From Sweltsa coloradensis (Eukaryota > Arthropoda > Insecta > Plecoptera > Chloroperlidae): DNA of 64,000 bases. The notes below the pieces were generated by a model, which worked only from the letters and a program-made list of their open reading frames with translations, was not told the DNA's origin and did not search any database. Where the stretch lies: NCBI GenBank assembly GCA_024449915.1, contig JAMZAV010000320.1, positions 310,001-374,000 on the forward strand, in the 5' to 3' direction. This document shows, in pieces, positions 24,711-35,389 of this stretch (the first letter of the stretch is position 1; the number at the start of each line of letters is the position of its first letter). Made by a program: the position numbers and the translations under genes.

Positions 24711-24908
24711 CGCGCCCTAGCGAAAGTGAGAGTCAACTAAAAGCCTCCGCCGTCTAAAAGTCAGTGATTTACATACAATTGTACAACAAGCTCGATAGGA
24801 ATAATAAAATAAAATTAATAAAACTTCACACAAAACGTTTTTCAAACTATAATATTATCACGGCCCAACAGTCATCATTAGTTGACTCTTGACTTTCGCT
24901 AGGGGCGT
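24711..24908. mobile_element. Inverted-repeat element (MITE-like)
   Basis: The left arm CGCCCTAGCGAAAGTGAGAG continuing TCAACTAA (24713-24740) is inverted at 24878-24907 with two single-base gaps. The inner 140 bp is AT-rich and non-coding. No target duplication is obvious. Confidence 0.6.
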
Positions 24909-24974
24909 GCGTGATGGTTTGATAGCGTGTTTCGCTAATGTACATTATTGGTATACTGTAGCCTTGATATATAA

Positions 24975-25470
24975 TTGGATGAGCGTAGCGAGCAAAGTGA
25001 AGATTCCATTTCACTACCTGCCACGTTTTTGAACGCAATCGAAAAATTATTTCTCATGAAAATCACAATTTTTTTTTTTTTTTGATTTTTGAAAAATTTC
25101 TTCGACTTATAACACCTACATGCTTTTACCGATTGTAATGATTTTTTCACAGAACCTTAATTTTATGAATTAATACATTTGTGTGAAATTTGACCACAAT
25201 CAAAAAATTATTTCTTATGATGATTGCGATTTTGCAATTAAAAAAAAAAATTAATTTCTTCGACTTACAACACCTACATGCTTTATCCGATTGTAATAAT
25301 TATTTCACAGAACCTTAACTTTATGAATTAATATATTCGTGTGAAATTTGAGCGTAATTGAATAATTATTTCTTATGAAAATCACAATTTTATGTTTTTT
25401 TTGTTTTTAAACAATTACGCTCATCCAACAACGCGCCTGAAAAAGCGTTTGCGAAGCTTCCTAGTACATA
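24975..25470. repeat. AGCGTAGCGAGC repeat containing a 160-bp tandem duplication
   Basis: GATGAGCGTAGCGAGC opens and ACGCTCATCC followed by AACGCG..TG.AAAAGCGTTTGCGAAG closes the block. The closing text also occurs at 13623-13670. Inside, a unit of about 160 bp starting at 25037, 25197 and 25356 (ATTATTTCTYATGA, then TTCTTCGACTTA, ACACCTACATGCTTT, TTTCACAGAACCTTAA) is present 2.2 times. Non-coding. Confidence 0.65.
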
Positions 25471-25609
25471 GGTATTGTACATATTGATAAGATGAAGTGA
25501 TGCATCTTTCCCAAGCTAAGTACGTAAATTGTGTTATACACTATACAGAGATAATGTAAAAAATCCCAACCTTTTCCTAAAAATTATTTATTTTATACTG
25601 GTTTAGCCG

Positions 25610-26016
25610 AGCTCGTTTAACCGGTTCCCACTCGAACACCGAAGTTAAGCAGAATCGGGCGTGGTCATGGGTAGAGTGGGTGACCGCTCTACCCTGAAAC
25701 TCACGTATACTGCTGGTTAGAGCAGATGGAGGGTTCGAAAGCTAGTGTAACGGCTTTGTTCTCCTTGTCGTCTGCTCGGCAGTCCGGGTTAGTGGAGGAA
25801 CCTATATGACTGTCAAAGTTACACCGTCCTGTCGGATGGGACGTTAAGCCGTTGGTCCCCTTGGTACTTTTCGAAAGGAGTAGGCTACGTGCCGGTACCG
25901 GGTTTCCCCTCCTCCCTTCTGTTCATACTTCATTCTCATCTATCACCACTCATCGTCTCGATTAGCCAAAGTGCATAAATATGAGACGTTAAGCAATATT
26001 CAATCAATCAATCAAA
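25610..26016 (+). repeat. 5S-rRNA-derived SINE (SINE3 type) with Deu-like core
   Basis: The 5' 100 bases are a 5S rRNA gene derivative: CACTCGAACACCGAAGTTAAG, CGGGCGTGGTCATGGG and GTGGGTGACCGCT carry the internal polymerase III promoter (A box and C box). A central domain holds GTCGGATGGGACGTTAAGCC, then GGTACTTTTCGAAAGGAGTA, resembling the conserved Deu domain of vertebrate and echinoderm SINEs. The 3' region ends with GAGACGTTAAGC and a (CAAT)n tail. It has drifted from a real 5S gene, so it is not a functional rRNA gene. Confidence 0.85.
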
Positions 26017-26034
26017 CTATTAAAATAAATTTTA

Positions 26035-26125
26035 TCTAGAGTCAACCCACTCAGTTATATAACTGATTTTTCAGTGGGGGACTTTAAATCAAAGCGACCA
26101 AGCCAACCCTGCAGTCTTATAATAT
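26035..26125 (-). repeat. End fragment of the 250-bp dispersed repeat (inverted)
   Basis: The minus strand reads GTCCCCCACTGAAAAATCAG, TTATATAACTGAGTGGG and GACTCTAGATA, matching 24270-24350. It also includes the preceding GGTTGGCTTGGTCGCTTTGA block shared with 18832-19085. Confidence 0.65.
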
Positions 26126-26129
26126 ATAA

Positions 26130-26440
26130 GTCTTATAGTTCAAGTTCAAGTTTTTATTAATCCGTTCACACATCACAGATAATCGAGTACACTCCGTAGT
26201 GTATTCTGTTATCTGTGACACAATGCTACAAATGAATACCAAAACATAATCAGTCATCATAGTCACTTTATATTACAGTAAATATTTACAGAGAAGGGTA
26301 TCACAGGCTTTGCTGTACGTTTTTACAGCTTGAATAGGGAACTGTCCTTCATTCCAGAACTTAAAATATTTTACTAACATTAATAGTTAGGTTTCTTTCG
26401 AGTATCGGGTTCTCATTAGTGTCGATATTTAATGCATAAA
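26130..26440 (-). repeat. Possible LINE 3' end
   Basis: On the minus strand the sequence ends in CGGATTAATAAAAACTTGAA, the kind of 3' terminus common to short-tailed LINEs. It contains a small palindrome near 26180-26220 (CAGATAAT...ATTATCTG-like). No coding remains. Confidence 0.3.
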
Positions 26441-26670
26441 ATTTGCATATGGCTTTCCGCCGTCAAATAAACACGTGGCGTCATCTTGAGATCTCTAGCA
26501 GACAGTTTGCCAGCAACTGTGACTACGCTGCGCGGGGGTTGCACCCTATAGCATCCAGCCAGGCTTTACCGTACTTCATGACGACGCCCCAATCTCAGAG
26601 TTCAAAACCTAACAACATGAAGCATTCTTAGAACCATGTATTTTTTTTTTTTTTTTGTAAAATTGGGATG

Positions 26671-27413
26671 TTTATTAAATAAATACAAATACTTAATACA
26701 TAAAATGTATATTTGAAACAAAGGACAGTTTTCTATTGTACAAGTGAGGCAATACTAAATGCTAAATCAATATTGTGTTATTGGTACCTTCACTATTCAT
26801 ATTGAAAATATATTAATATTTAAGACACTGATAATATGGAAATATGAATAATGTATCTACTAAGACACAAAACATGATCAATGCTAATCCCATTTAACAT
26901 CAATAAGCACCAAGCTAAGTTTTTGATTCCTTGATGATTGTTTAATATTTCATAGATAATTATGTTAACATAACGTAGTTTACAATATGTTTGGTTTCAT
27001 AAGCCTACCAACAAAGACAAAATTAAATGATATAGTGAGCAGTGATTTCAATTTTGTACATACTGGTACCAATAGTAATGGTATAATTTTCTTTGTACAA
27101 GATAATAGAGGATAACTTTTTGTTTTCATTGAGAAGAACAATTAAAACTTGCAGTTAATGCTCAAAACCAGAACCCTGAACATGAGTTTTGATACTGGAT
27201 AAAATCACCATGTTCCACAACTTCACAAACAATTTTCTTATCTTCAACTTCACTTCTTTTGAAAGGTATCAAAGAACTGACTTTTGCATCAATGTAAGTG
27301 TGTGCAATCATCACTAAATTTATAAATACATAAAGTTCCGTTAATATTTCATATGATATTTAAACATTTTACTGATGACGTCGACCAGTCTTCATTTTGG
27401 AAGATCCTTTAAC
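26671..27413 (-). CDS. Possible terminal exon and 3' UTR of an unidentified minus-strand transcript
   Basis: A good polypyrimidine tract and acceptor (TTTTTCTCTTTTCTCAG on the minus strand) precede 27413. The exon reads VKGSSKMKTGRRHQ and stops at 27369-27371. About 700 bases of AT-rich 3' sequence then reach an AATAAA (minus strand, 26671-26676), 14 bases and a pure A run. I do not recognise the peptide. It might be an alternative last exon of SASS6 (spliced from 38118 it would read LLKDLPK and stop) or another gene. Confidence 0.3.
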
Positions 27414-28055
27414 CTGAGAAAAGAGAAAAATTCCCAACATAAGTGAATTACAAATTTTATTAAAAAACAAACAGCCAGTGTAAAACTGGAAGTGAACTGA
27501 GGAAAGCTTTGACAAATCAGATTGTTAGAGGGAGCTTGTGAAAGTTAGGTTGTACAACGTGAGCTTGTGTGGTGGCACGGTGTACAAGTACCGGTACTGA
27601 CAGGTGAGGTATGTGTTAAGTTACTAATATGCAATTGAACTTGTCATAATGCAACAGTTGTGACTGGATGGATTACAATGGCCACATTGTATATAATAGG
27701 GGGATGTGATCATTGATTTGCTATCTTCTACTCACACTGAGGATGTCAGGTTGATATATATAACACACAGGTTTTGTTACAACTTATTGACATCTCACAA
27801 CGCACAGAATACTAGCTCCTTGCGCATACGGTCTCTCCATCGCTCGCACACTGCCTTCTTAACTCTGACACAATGGCTTGCACTAGACAACAGTATTATT
27901 TGAATGTTAAGTAAAAGATAAGTTCTTACAGATTTAACATCATGATTGGTTTTTTTTATCGATCAATAATCAAGTAGCGTATGGTATATCAATGTATTAT
28001 TTTTGTGCAGATCTTACTGAAATTGGGTAAGAAAGAGAGTGGAAATTCTGATAAT

Positions 28056-28503
28056 CAGGGATGCACAATAATATAATATATTATAGGCTATTAATAATAT
28101 TATCGATCGATAATCAATATTGGATAAAATCTTGATAATCAATAATCAACAGTTATTATTGATAATTAAAATTCAATAATTGATTGAAAACTGCCCAAAA
28201 CGCGTAATTCATATTTTCCGCTTGGGCAGACAGACAGGTCACAAGGTGTCTTACTCGAGATTTGTGTTTGTGAGCAAACTTAGCCTATAGCGGGAGGCAA
28301 AAACAAAGACAACACAGATGGGACGAGGCAGCAAGTGGTATGAGATTGTTATGAATGTCATTTACCACATTTGAGATTCCATCTGTGTCGGAAGGGGCTT
28401 GAATTTTGTATTGGTAATAATCGATTAATTAATATTATCGATTCCATAATGGCACTACCATTTCAATAATCGATAATGAAAAAGGTATTAATGTGTATCC
28501 CTA
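28056..28503. mobile_element. Non-autonomous hAT element, copy 1 (ATCGATAAT-rich)
   Basis: Ends CAGGGATGCACA and TGTGTATCCCTA form terminal inverted repeats. The flanks CTGATAAT (28048-28055) and TTGATAAT (28504-28511) are an 8-bp target duplication with one mismatch. The subterminal regions are full of TATCGATAATC palindromes. A second copy lies at 30718-31152. No transposase coding is present. Confidence 0.8.
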
Positions 28504-28744
28504 TTGATAATTAATCCATTCTCATTTATTTTTATTCAGGAAAAGGCACAGTTAAAACAAATTTGTTTTTTCGATCTTCCGGCCGGTACTTAAATGAATA
28601 TTGATAAGAACGCCAAAAAATACTGATAATCGATTATTAATGGTTATCAATTAATGTTGGTTTACAAATTTAAATCAATTATTATCAAGACTTGAAATCG
28701 ATTGGGAATAAGAATAGAATAGGCTTAACTAATCGTTTGACAAC

Positions 28745-28960
28745 CCTATAATTATGTCAATCGGATAACAACTCCAACGTTGGTCCAAGGAATACGACAC
28801 CAAGGGGACATGGGCTCGAATCCCGTATAATGCATGGGTTTCTAGTAATTGCCAATTGCCCTTCACCCTCATCTAGCACCACTCATCGTCTCGAATAGTG
28901 CTAAAGCATCATTAGAGACATTAAGCGATGTTTGATGAACACGCCAAATGGCATAATATG
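28745..28960 (+). repeat. tRNA-derived SINE sharing a 3' region with the 5S-derived SINE
   Basis: GGGCTCGAATCCCGTATAAT is a B-box region; a weaker A-box-like segment (ACGTTGGTCCAAGG) lies upstream. The 3' part, CTCATCTAGCACCACTCATC, then GTCTCGAATAG and AGAGACATTAAGCGATGTTT, matches the last 90 bases of the 5S-derived SINE at 25936-26005. A head with the same CGAATCCCGTATAATGCA text is at 60500-60535 on the minus strand. Confidence 0.65.
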
Positions 28961-28999
28961 CTGTGTGTTCTGATGTTAATTTAAAAAAAAAATGGTAAA

Positions 29000-30100
29000 T
29001 CTGGATTTATGTAGTCAGTTTTTTCTTTCATTTTCAGCTTTTTCACCCACAATAGCAATTTGCATACATTTCATAATTCTACCTTTGTAATCGTAAATCA
29101 TTTGTACAGACATAATCTGCGTCAAGATCTTTTTAGAGAGCAAATGCAAAGTGTCAACAGTTGGATACGTGTTAGATCCCGAGCACTGATGCCATTTGGC
29201 GTGTTTTCATCTTTACCTAATATCACCGGTAAAGACGGACCATAACAAGTTGCTGCTATAAAATTCCTTTGCAGTAGCACAACTATATGGATTTATAAGA
29301 GTTTAAAAAAGTTGTATTGGCACATTTTGAAAGTAATCTACCTTATACTCTACACCTTTTACCCTGACCCATAGTTACTTCAATAAGCCTTGTAACATTC
29401 TCAATGCTTAACATACCCTACTTATCTAGCCAATTATTGTTCCTCTCTTTAATCCATGTAATAGGCATCGTGAAAATGATCAATATGCCAAATTATGATT
29501 TGGGCTACAGCGCTCGAAAGCATTACCAATAATATTAAAGTTAAATATAGGACACCACGTATACTTAATTTTTAATTGAGGATAGTTGAATTAGGAAATG
29601 AGAATGGATCAGGAATTATTTAACAATACAGAAAAATTATGTTTAAGAATTGTGAACTATTTTAATTACGTAATATAAATACATTCTGTACAATGTATAC
29701 ATGGTATACTCATATTCTATTAAATATTGATTAAAAAATTAAAAGGCTAACAATAAGTGATAAACCCAATTTCCTATGGTTAACCATGAAAATAAAACTT
29801 GTACATGGAGTCGTGGACCTTTCAAAATAGGAAACTGTACATGCCATTCATTGTTCAGCAAATGAGTCTCCTAAGTTAGCAAGTTGCCTCCATTCTCAAA
29901 GAAACATAGGCTATGTCCACAAGCGCAATAGTGTAGATAATAATCAAGAAACATGCTTGAAGGTGGAGGTGATTATGGTGTCAAATCCAGAAGTTACAAA
30001 ATTTAACCCTGACCGGGAATTGAACCAGATTCTCTCATTGCTGTGTGGACGTGTGAAACTTGATGTCAAATTAATTACTAGTCCCAGTAGTCTAGTACTT
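29000..30100. other. Intergenic, no gene recognised
   Basis: AT-rich DNA without a conserved reading frame or clear repeat boundary. Confidence 0.4.
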
Positions 30101-30117
30101 GGTAAATCTATTGATTG

Positions 30118-30272
30118 AGTTAAAAAAGTCCGCCTCAACCGGGATTCGAACCACGGGTCTCCCGCATTCCAGGCAGGCGTTGGTTGGGGCGGACTTTTTT
30201 AATTTCTGAATTGTAATAAATAATAACAATTACACCTACGGGAGTGTTTCCCGACTAACCAAATCGAGAAAC
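30118..30272 (-). repeat. tRNA-containing repeat, rearranged copy
   Basis: The minus strand starts with CGATTTGGTTAGTCGGGAAA, then CACTCCCGTAGGTGTAATTG, and continues to the tRNA-like half TGGAATGCGGGAGACCCGTG and GGTTCGAATCCCGGTTGAGG. The D-arm half is replaced by GTCCGCCCCAACCAACGCC, unlike the copy at 32968-33153, so this copy is rearranged or deleted. Confidence 0.6.
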
Positions 30273-30717
30273 TATTGATTGAGCTTGGTAATTTCTGTAT
30301 TTTATACCAAATAAAACTTAGCAGTCTAGTTTAAAATTACTTTGATAAATATGTATTTAAATATATATATATACAATATAAACTCCTTGCAAAAATTGCA
30401 CAAGCTACTTTTTGTGTTTCTTTTCTCTCTACCTGACAAATATACCAATGGCTACTACTGTAGCCCTAACTGCACAATGTTTATGAAATTTTCAGTGCGT
30501 CATGAGATTTCTCCAACTAGAACCTATCACATATTTTAGCACACTCACAAACAATATTTTCCATTAGAGTCACACTTATATAGGACTCTCTGATTTTGGT
30601 TCATTTGTGTTTGTTTTCTCTGTACGAGAAAATAATGTCAACTACAATTTTATGAATCATTTAGAGTTCATGTATCTTTGGGTTTGAGAACTTGGATGAC
30701 ATGTTTAAGCCCTATAG

Positions 30718-31152
30718 TAGGAATGCACACAATAATCGATATTATTGATCGATAATCAATAATGGATATAATTTCGATAATCAATAACCAAAATTTATTA
30801 TAGATTATCGAAATATTAAATAATTGGTCAATAGTAGCACAGACCAAACTCTAAAGACGAAGATTATCTCATGTTGTGCCATGCACTGGCTGGGCTGATG
30901 GTGTCACACTCAAAATTTATGTTTGGAAATGAGCATCAGTCGATAACAAAAGCCAAAACATGACATCAAAGACAGCAAGGCAGCAAATGGAACGCGATTG
31001 TATTGTTTTGACTTACACTTGCCACACTTGAAGTTCCACTTATAGGTCGGAACAGGCTTTGTTGGTGATATCCATAATATCGATTCAATAATGACATTTC
31101 CATTTTGAATTTTGATAATCGATAATGAAAGAAGTATCGATGTGCATCCCTA
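30718..31152. mobile_element. Non-autonomous hAT element, copy 2 (ATCGATAAT-rich)
   Basis: Ends TAGGAATGCACA and TGTGCATCCCTA. Flanks CCCTATAG (30710-30717) and CCCTATGG (31153-31160) form an 8-bp duplication with one mismatch. Internal ATTGATCGATAATCAATAAT-type palindromes match copy 1 at 28056-28503. Confidence 0.8.
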
Positions 31153-31754
31153 CCCTATGGATATTGTGAAAATCACTAAACTTAGATGTGTTGCGGTTTT
31201 AGCAAAACAAAACAAAAATATTTCTTATAAGAATCATACTCGTATGCACTTTTTAATTTCTAGTACTACCACCTTTTTGTCATTTTACTACACACCAAAC
31301 AAACTAACCAGTTGCATGTTTAAAATTACGAAGGAAAATAAACGCAACATTCCCATACTTGAATGCAGCTACAAAAATATGTCATGTTTGCAAAGCCACA
31401 GTTCCCAGTCCATGAAAATTGCATCTGAAAATCTGGTAGCCATAACCGTCACAAAAAGTGAAGAGTAACAAAACATGGATTGTGTTAAGAGATGGTTCGG
31501 ACCAAGTGCTGCTGCACCACTTTCACACCCGATACGCCACTGGGCCCTAGTAGTAACAGGAGTAGGACTACAAACTGTTCTAGGATAGAACCCTGTTCTT
31601 TCGACACTAGTCCACAGATTCAGATACCAATTCTTTTCACACCCGATATGAAGAGAATCGATATCAGTATCAACCCTTCTCTAATATGCCCTATATCATT
31701 AATTATTATGCATGCATATGTTATAAATATATATCTATATATGTATCTCTAGGC

Positions 31755-31875
31755 CAGTGGTTCTCAAAGTGTGGTGCGTGCCCCAAAAGGGGGGCGCGAA
31801 GCTTTGGCAGAGGGGGCGTCGAGATGGGCAACCACGTATTAAATATTCCAAACAAAAATAATAATAATAATAATA

Positions 31876-31907
<32 letters not shown>

Positions 31908-32573
31908 TAATAATAATAATAATTCCAAAATAGAAAATAAAATGTTAAAAATAAGGATTTTGCAAAAAATTAGACAATCACGCTTTTCTTAGGTCTACGG
32001 GTTTCCATCTATGCCAAAGGTTTTGGGACATATTGGCTGGGGCACTTACTCCCCCTGACCCCCCTGGATTTGCAAAATAGTTGTTTTTGGTGGTTTTCTA
32101 CAGTTTTCACTATACATAAACTTAAAACTACATTGTTTCGGTATTGCATTCAGCCCACTCCTTTCTTTTAACGCACTCTAAAAAAAGATTTTCCAAATTT
32201 TTGCCTGTGGCACTATTGTTACGAGGCTCTGCTCCTCAAGCCCGCTGTCTTGGTCCTTTTCCCACGAAACTTCATTTTTATTTCAATTTTGAGCACTACA
32301 GGGGGTTAAAAATATACCATATCCCCTGCAAACAAATCCTACCTACGCTCCTTCCCGATGAAGGCGATGATACAATAAAGGCACCCATTGCTATTTTTCT
32401 TTCCATATAACTATACTCCATATACTAACATATAAACTCATTTTTTTAATGGAATAGGCCTATACCAAAGTAATATTCCTAAATAACAAAAATATTCAAA
32501 TTTTAGGCAACATGGGGCACAAGGACAAGAAACTGATCCAAAGGGGGCCGCCAGAAAAAATTGAGAATCACTG
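31755..32573. mobile_element. Non-autonomous hAT (Charlie-like ends)
   Basis: Starts CAGTGGTTCTCAAAGTGTGG and ends TTGAGAATCACTG, a 13-bp inverted repeat typical of hAT elements (CAGTGGTTCTCAA). The flanks share CTCTA in the first five of eight positions (31747-31754; 32574-32581), a decayed duplication. It contains (AAT)n at 31856-31923. Confidence 0.75.
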
Positions 32574-32585
32574 CTCTACTAGCCC

Positions 32586-33262
32586 AATGTTTCTCAAACT
32601 TTTCACATCTGTAGACTACTAGATAATTGGTAGGCATATGCACATACGCACGGACCACCTGTCTATCAGACATAGTCTTTTGAAAACACGTGTTTGATTC
32701 ACCTCTGTAATAAATTTACTTTATTGAGCCTATATTATATTATGTAGGTCCATGTAAAACAAGACAATAAATTAAATACTAATACTTGCTATAATTCATT
32801 ATTCTATGCACCAATTTTTTTTTTCCAATACTAGACAATGATTCATCACATGTATCGTATTTAAATATTTTTAATTTTACTCCGAGAAACAAGAAATAGG
32901 TAATCACTAATCATTAATCTTAATAATAATCAGGCATTAATGAGTGATATTTATTATTTACTACAATTCAGAAATTAAAAAAATCTGCCCTAACCGGGAT
33001 TCGAACCATGGGTCTCCCACATTCCAGGTGAGCGTCTTAACCACTAGATCATCAGGACAGGTACATTTTAATCTCTTAATTGTAGCTGCATTATACATCT
33101 GAATGGATAATAACAATTACACCTACGGGAGTGTTTCCCGACTAACCAAATCGGGGGGGGGGGGAAAGGAGTAATATTTGTTTATAACAATGTTGAAATC
33201 TAGATATTACCACAGACCACCTGACTGAACGACACAGATCCCAGTTTTAGAAACAATAACTA
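32586..33262. mobile_element. Possible hAT-like element carrying a tRNA-type repeat
   Basis: The left end ATGTTTCTCAAACTTTTCAC with ACGGACCACCTGTC is inverted at the right (CAGACCACCTGACTG, then TTTTAGAAACAAT). The arms are degraded and no clean duplication was found. The tRNA-containing repeat at 32968-33153 sits inside. Confidence 0.4.
32968..33153 (-). repeat. tRNA-containing repeat, intact tRNA-like domain
   Basis: The minus strand has TCCTGATGATCTAGTGGTTA (A box), AAGACGCTCACCTGGAATGT, GGGAGACCCATGG and TTCGAATCCCGGTTAGGGC (B box), followed by TTTTTTTAATTTCTGAATTG. The sequence before the tRNA domain (CGATTTGGTTAGTCGGGAAA and GTAATTGTTATTATCC) is shared with 30118-30272. The pairing is imperfect, so this is a repeat and not a tRNA gene. 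Confidence 0.6.
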
Positions 33263-33662
33263 CACATAATACTAAAATACATTAACTGTTTTCAAATTCA
33301 GTGATTCACCCTTCCTGTTGCCAAAAAATAAATACAGTAGTACTATAACAGTAATAATGTACGCATGCTTTGGTAGATACCTACAGTACATACATATTAC
33401 TACTGAATTTATTTATGCGAATATAAGTACATAGCAGATTAAAAATGTCAAGTTTAAAGAGTGTGGTGCACCCGTTATGTGTAGACATTTTGTCAATAGT
33501 AATTATCACCATAAGAGGAAAATCAGGTGCACAAGCGATCCCACAGATTAAAACTACTAGTTACTGCCTAGTCAATATTGGTGTTAAAATTTTCAATAAA
33601 TTGTCAGTCAAACACTAGTAGACTTAATAGTTAAGCTTACTGAAGAAATGTCTTCTTGTATG

Positions 33663-34658
33663 CAGGGGTCGAAATTAACTTTATTTGCCACTAGCCCTAA
33701 GGGCTAATGGCAGCAATAGTCCTCTAGCCCGAGAGCATTTTCACTAGCCCGCAATCAAATAGGTCATATTGATATAAAATGATCAAACGTGAATGTTTGG
33801 CCCAACTCAAATGGTTCAAATGGTGTTGATTATTTCTAATGAACAGTTGGTAATATCTTTACCAAATTTTGCATGAATGTTAATAATGTACTTTTATATT
33901 GATATGTGCACTTAATTATTAAAAAAATAAACCTTAACGATCCATTGCAAGACAGAAGTCCAAAACGAGAAAAAATGGGAAATTCAAAAAGGATTTCAAT
34001 TCTGGGCCAAACAATTTATCTTAAGATAAAACCAAATTAACCAGCGCGTTCACACTTAAACGTTGATATGCAGTATTCAAATTTGCCTTAAAAATTGTAC
34101 ACTTGGAAGAAATTCCCGAAGTTGATAAAAATGGAGTAAATAACGTCTATTTCACTAATTTTTAATTCAAAATTGATTGAATAATTTAGGAATACGCGTA
34201 CTGGAAATCATTAATTTACTCTCTATTTACATTATGCTGAAATTTTATAAAATGTTATAAGCCGATAGCTCAAAAAAAAGGAAAAAAACAGAAAGCTGTG
34301 CGCCTAAACTCGTGTCCGCGGAAGCCTCAGTGACTCCTCTAAAATCACAATATTCGCAGGGTTTGATGTGTGGGTGTGGGGAATTAGAGAGTAACCGGAA
34401 ACAATTTTCACAAAATTATTAATAATATTAGCCAAAATTAAGAGATTTTTATTTTGTTTACATATTTAGAACGATTTTCCATACTAGGTAGCACAACTAC
34501 TGGATACTCGTTAGGTTACGGGCGGGAAATATTAAGATTTTTTAACGGCAATTGGGAACTCTGGAAAAAGTACTCGTCCGTTGGGCTAGTGAAATGATAT
34601 TTTTATTAGCCCGACCAAAGTTTCACTAGCCTCGGGCGAGCGTTAATTTCAACCCCTG
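33663..34658. mobile_element. Non-autonomous hAT element with perfect 8-bp target duplication
   Basis: Begins CAGGGGTCGAAATTAAC and ends GTTAATTTCAACCCCTG, a 17-bp terminal inverted repeat with one mismatch. Both flanks are CTTGTATG (33655-33662 and 34659-34666). Near each end the text CACTAGCCC / GGGCTAGTG is repeated. It is 996 bp with no transposase frame. A partial relative is at 12480-12995. Confidence 0.88.
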
Positions 34659-35176
34659 CTTGTATGTCATCTTGTATTTAGGCTGTCAACGTTAATTAAA
34701 AAAAGTTTGGGACGAGCTGATAAGACGCATTTCCACAATCGTGGAATTCATAGGAAGTTCATAGGAATAGCAATGTTAAACTAGGGAAGTGAGTGTGACT
34801 GCATTGTTTTATTTTTTATTTTAATATGTTTAATGTTTCATGGTCGTTTTTTTATTTTATATTTATTTGTATTGTTAAAATATTCCTTTGTTCAAGCTCA
34901 GTTTGAGAAATACACTTGATTAGTGTCAAAATATTACTAATAAAGTATTTACTATAAGAACAGTGTATGTCCAAATAATTACAATTAAATAGTAGCATTA
35001 TGTCTGGTGGAAGGACAGGATGTGATAGGCAAGCAGACAATGGTGCAGTGTCTCTGGCGCAACTATAAACCCAATCATACAACGTCTAATAAGTCAAGAC
35101 AGTCAAAAGTGTGAAAGTACTAAAAAAAAATCAGTTAATTTTGTTTACTTGGATATCAATTCCTAAGCCACATAGA

Positions 35177-35182
35177 TTTATT
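35177..35182 (-). terminator. SASS6 polyadenylation signal candidate
   Basis: AATAAA on the minus strand, about 208 bases beyond the SASS6 stop codon. Confidence 0.5.
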
Positions 35183-35389
35183 AAATAAATAAAAAAATTA
35201 AAGTTACCCCTTGGTCCACCAAGTTGCAAAGCAATGATCAGATGCCCTTTGATCAGAAAGATCCCATGTGCCTGTTGTGTTTGTGCATGTAGTGATGATT
35301 AGGCTACCAATTAAAATTATGATTGAAAAATGGTAAGAGTGTAGTACAAGCTATAGTAAGATGTAAAATGATGGTAGTAACTTATGCTT

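Noticed and set aside
25610..25720. Functional 5S rRNA gene
   Set aside because: It has diverged too far at the 5' end and in the helices and runs into a SINE body; it is a 5S-derived SINE head.
32990..33062. Working tRNA gene
   Set aside because: A and B boxes are good, but the acceptor and anticodon stems mispair and the unit is repeated with shared flanks.
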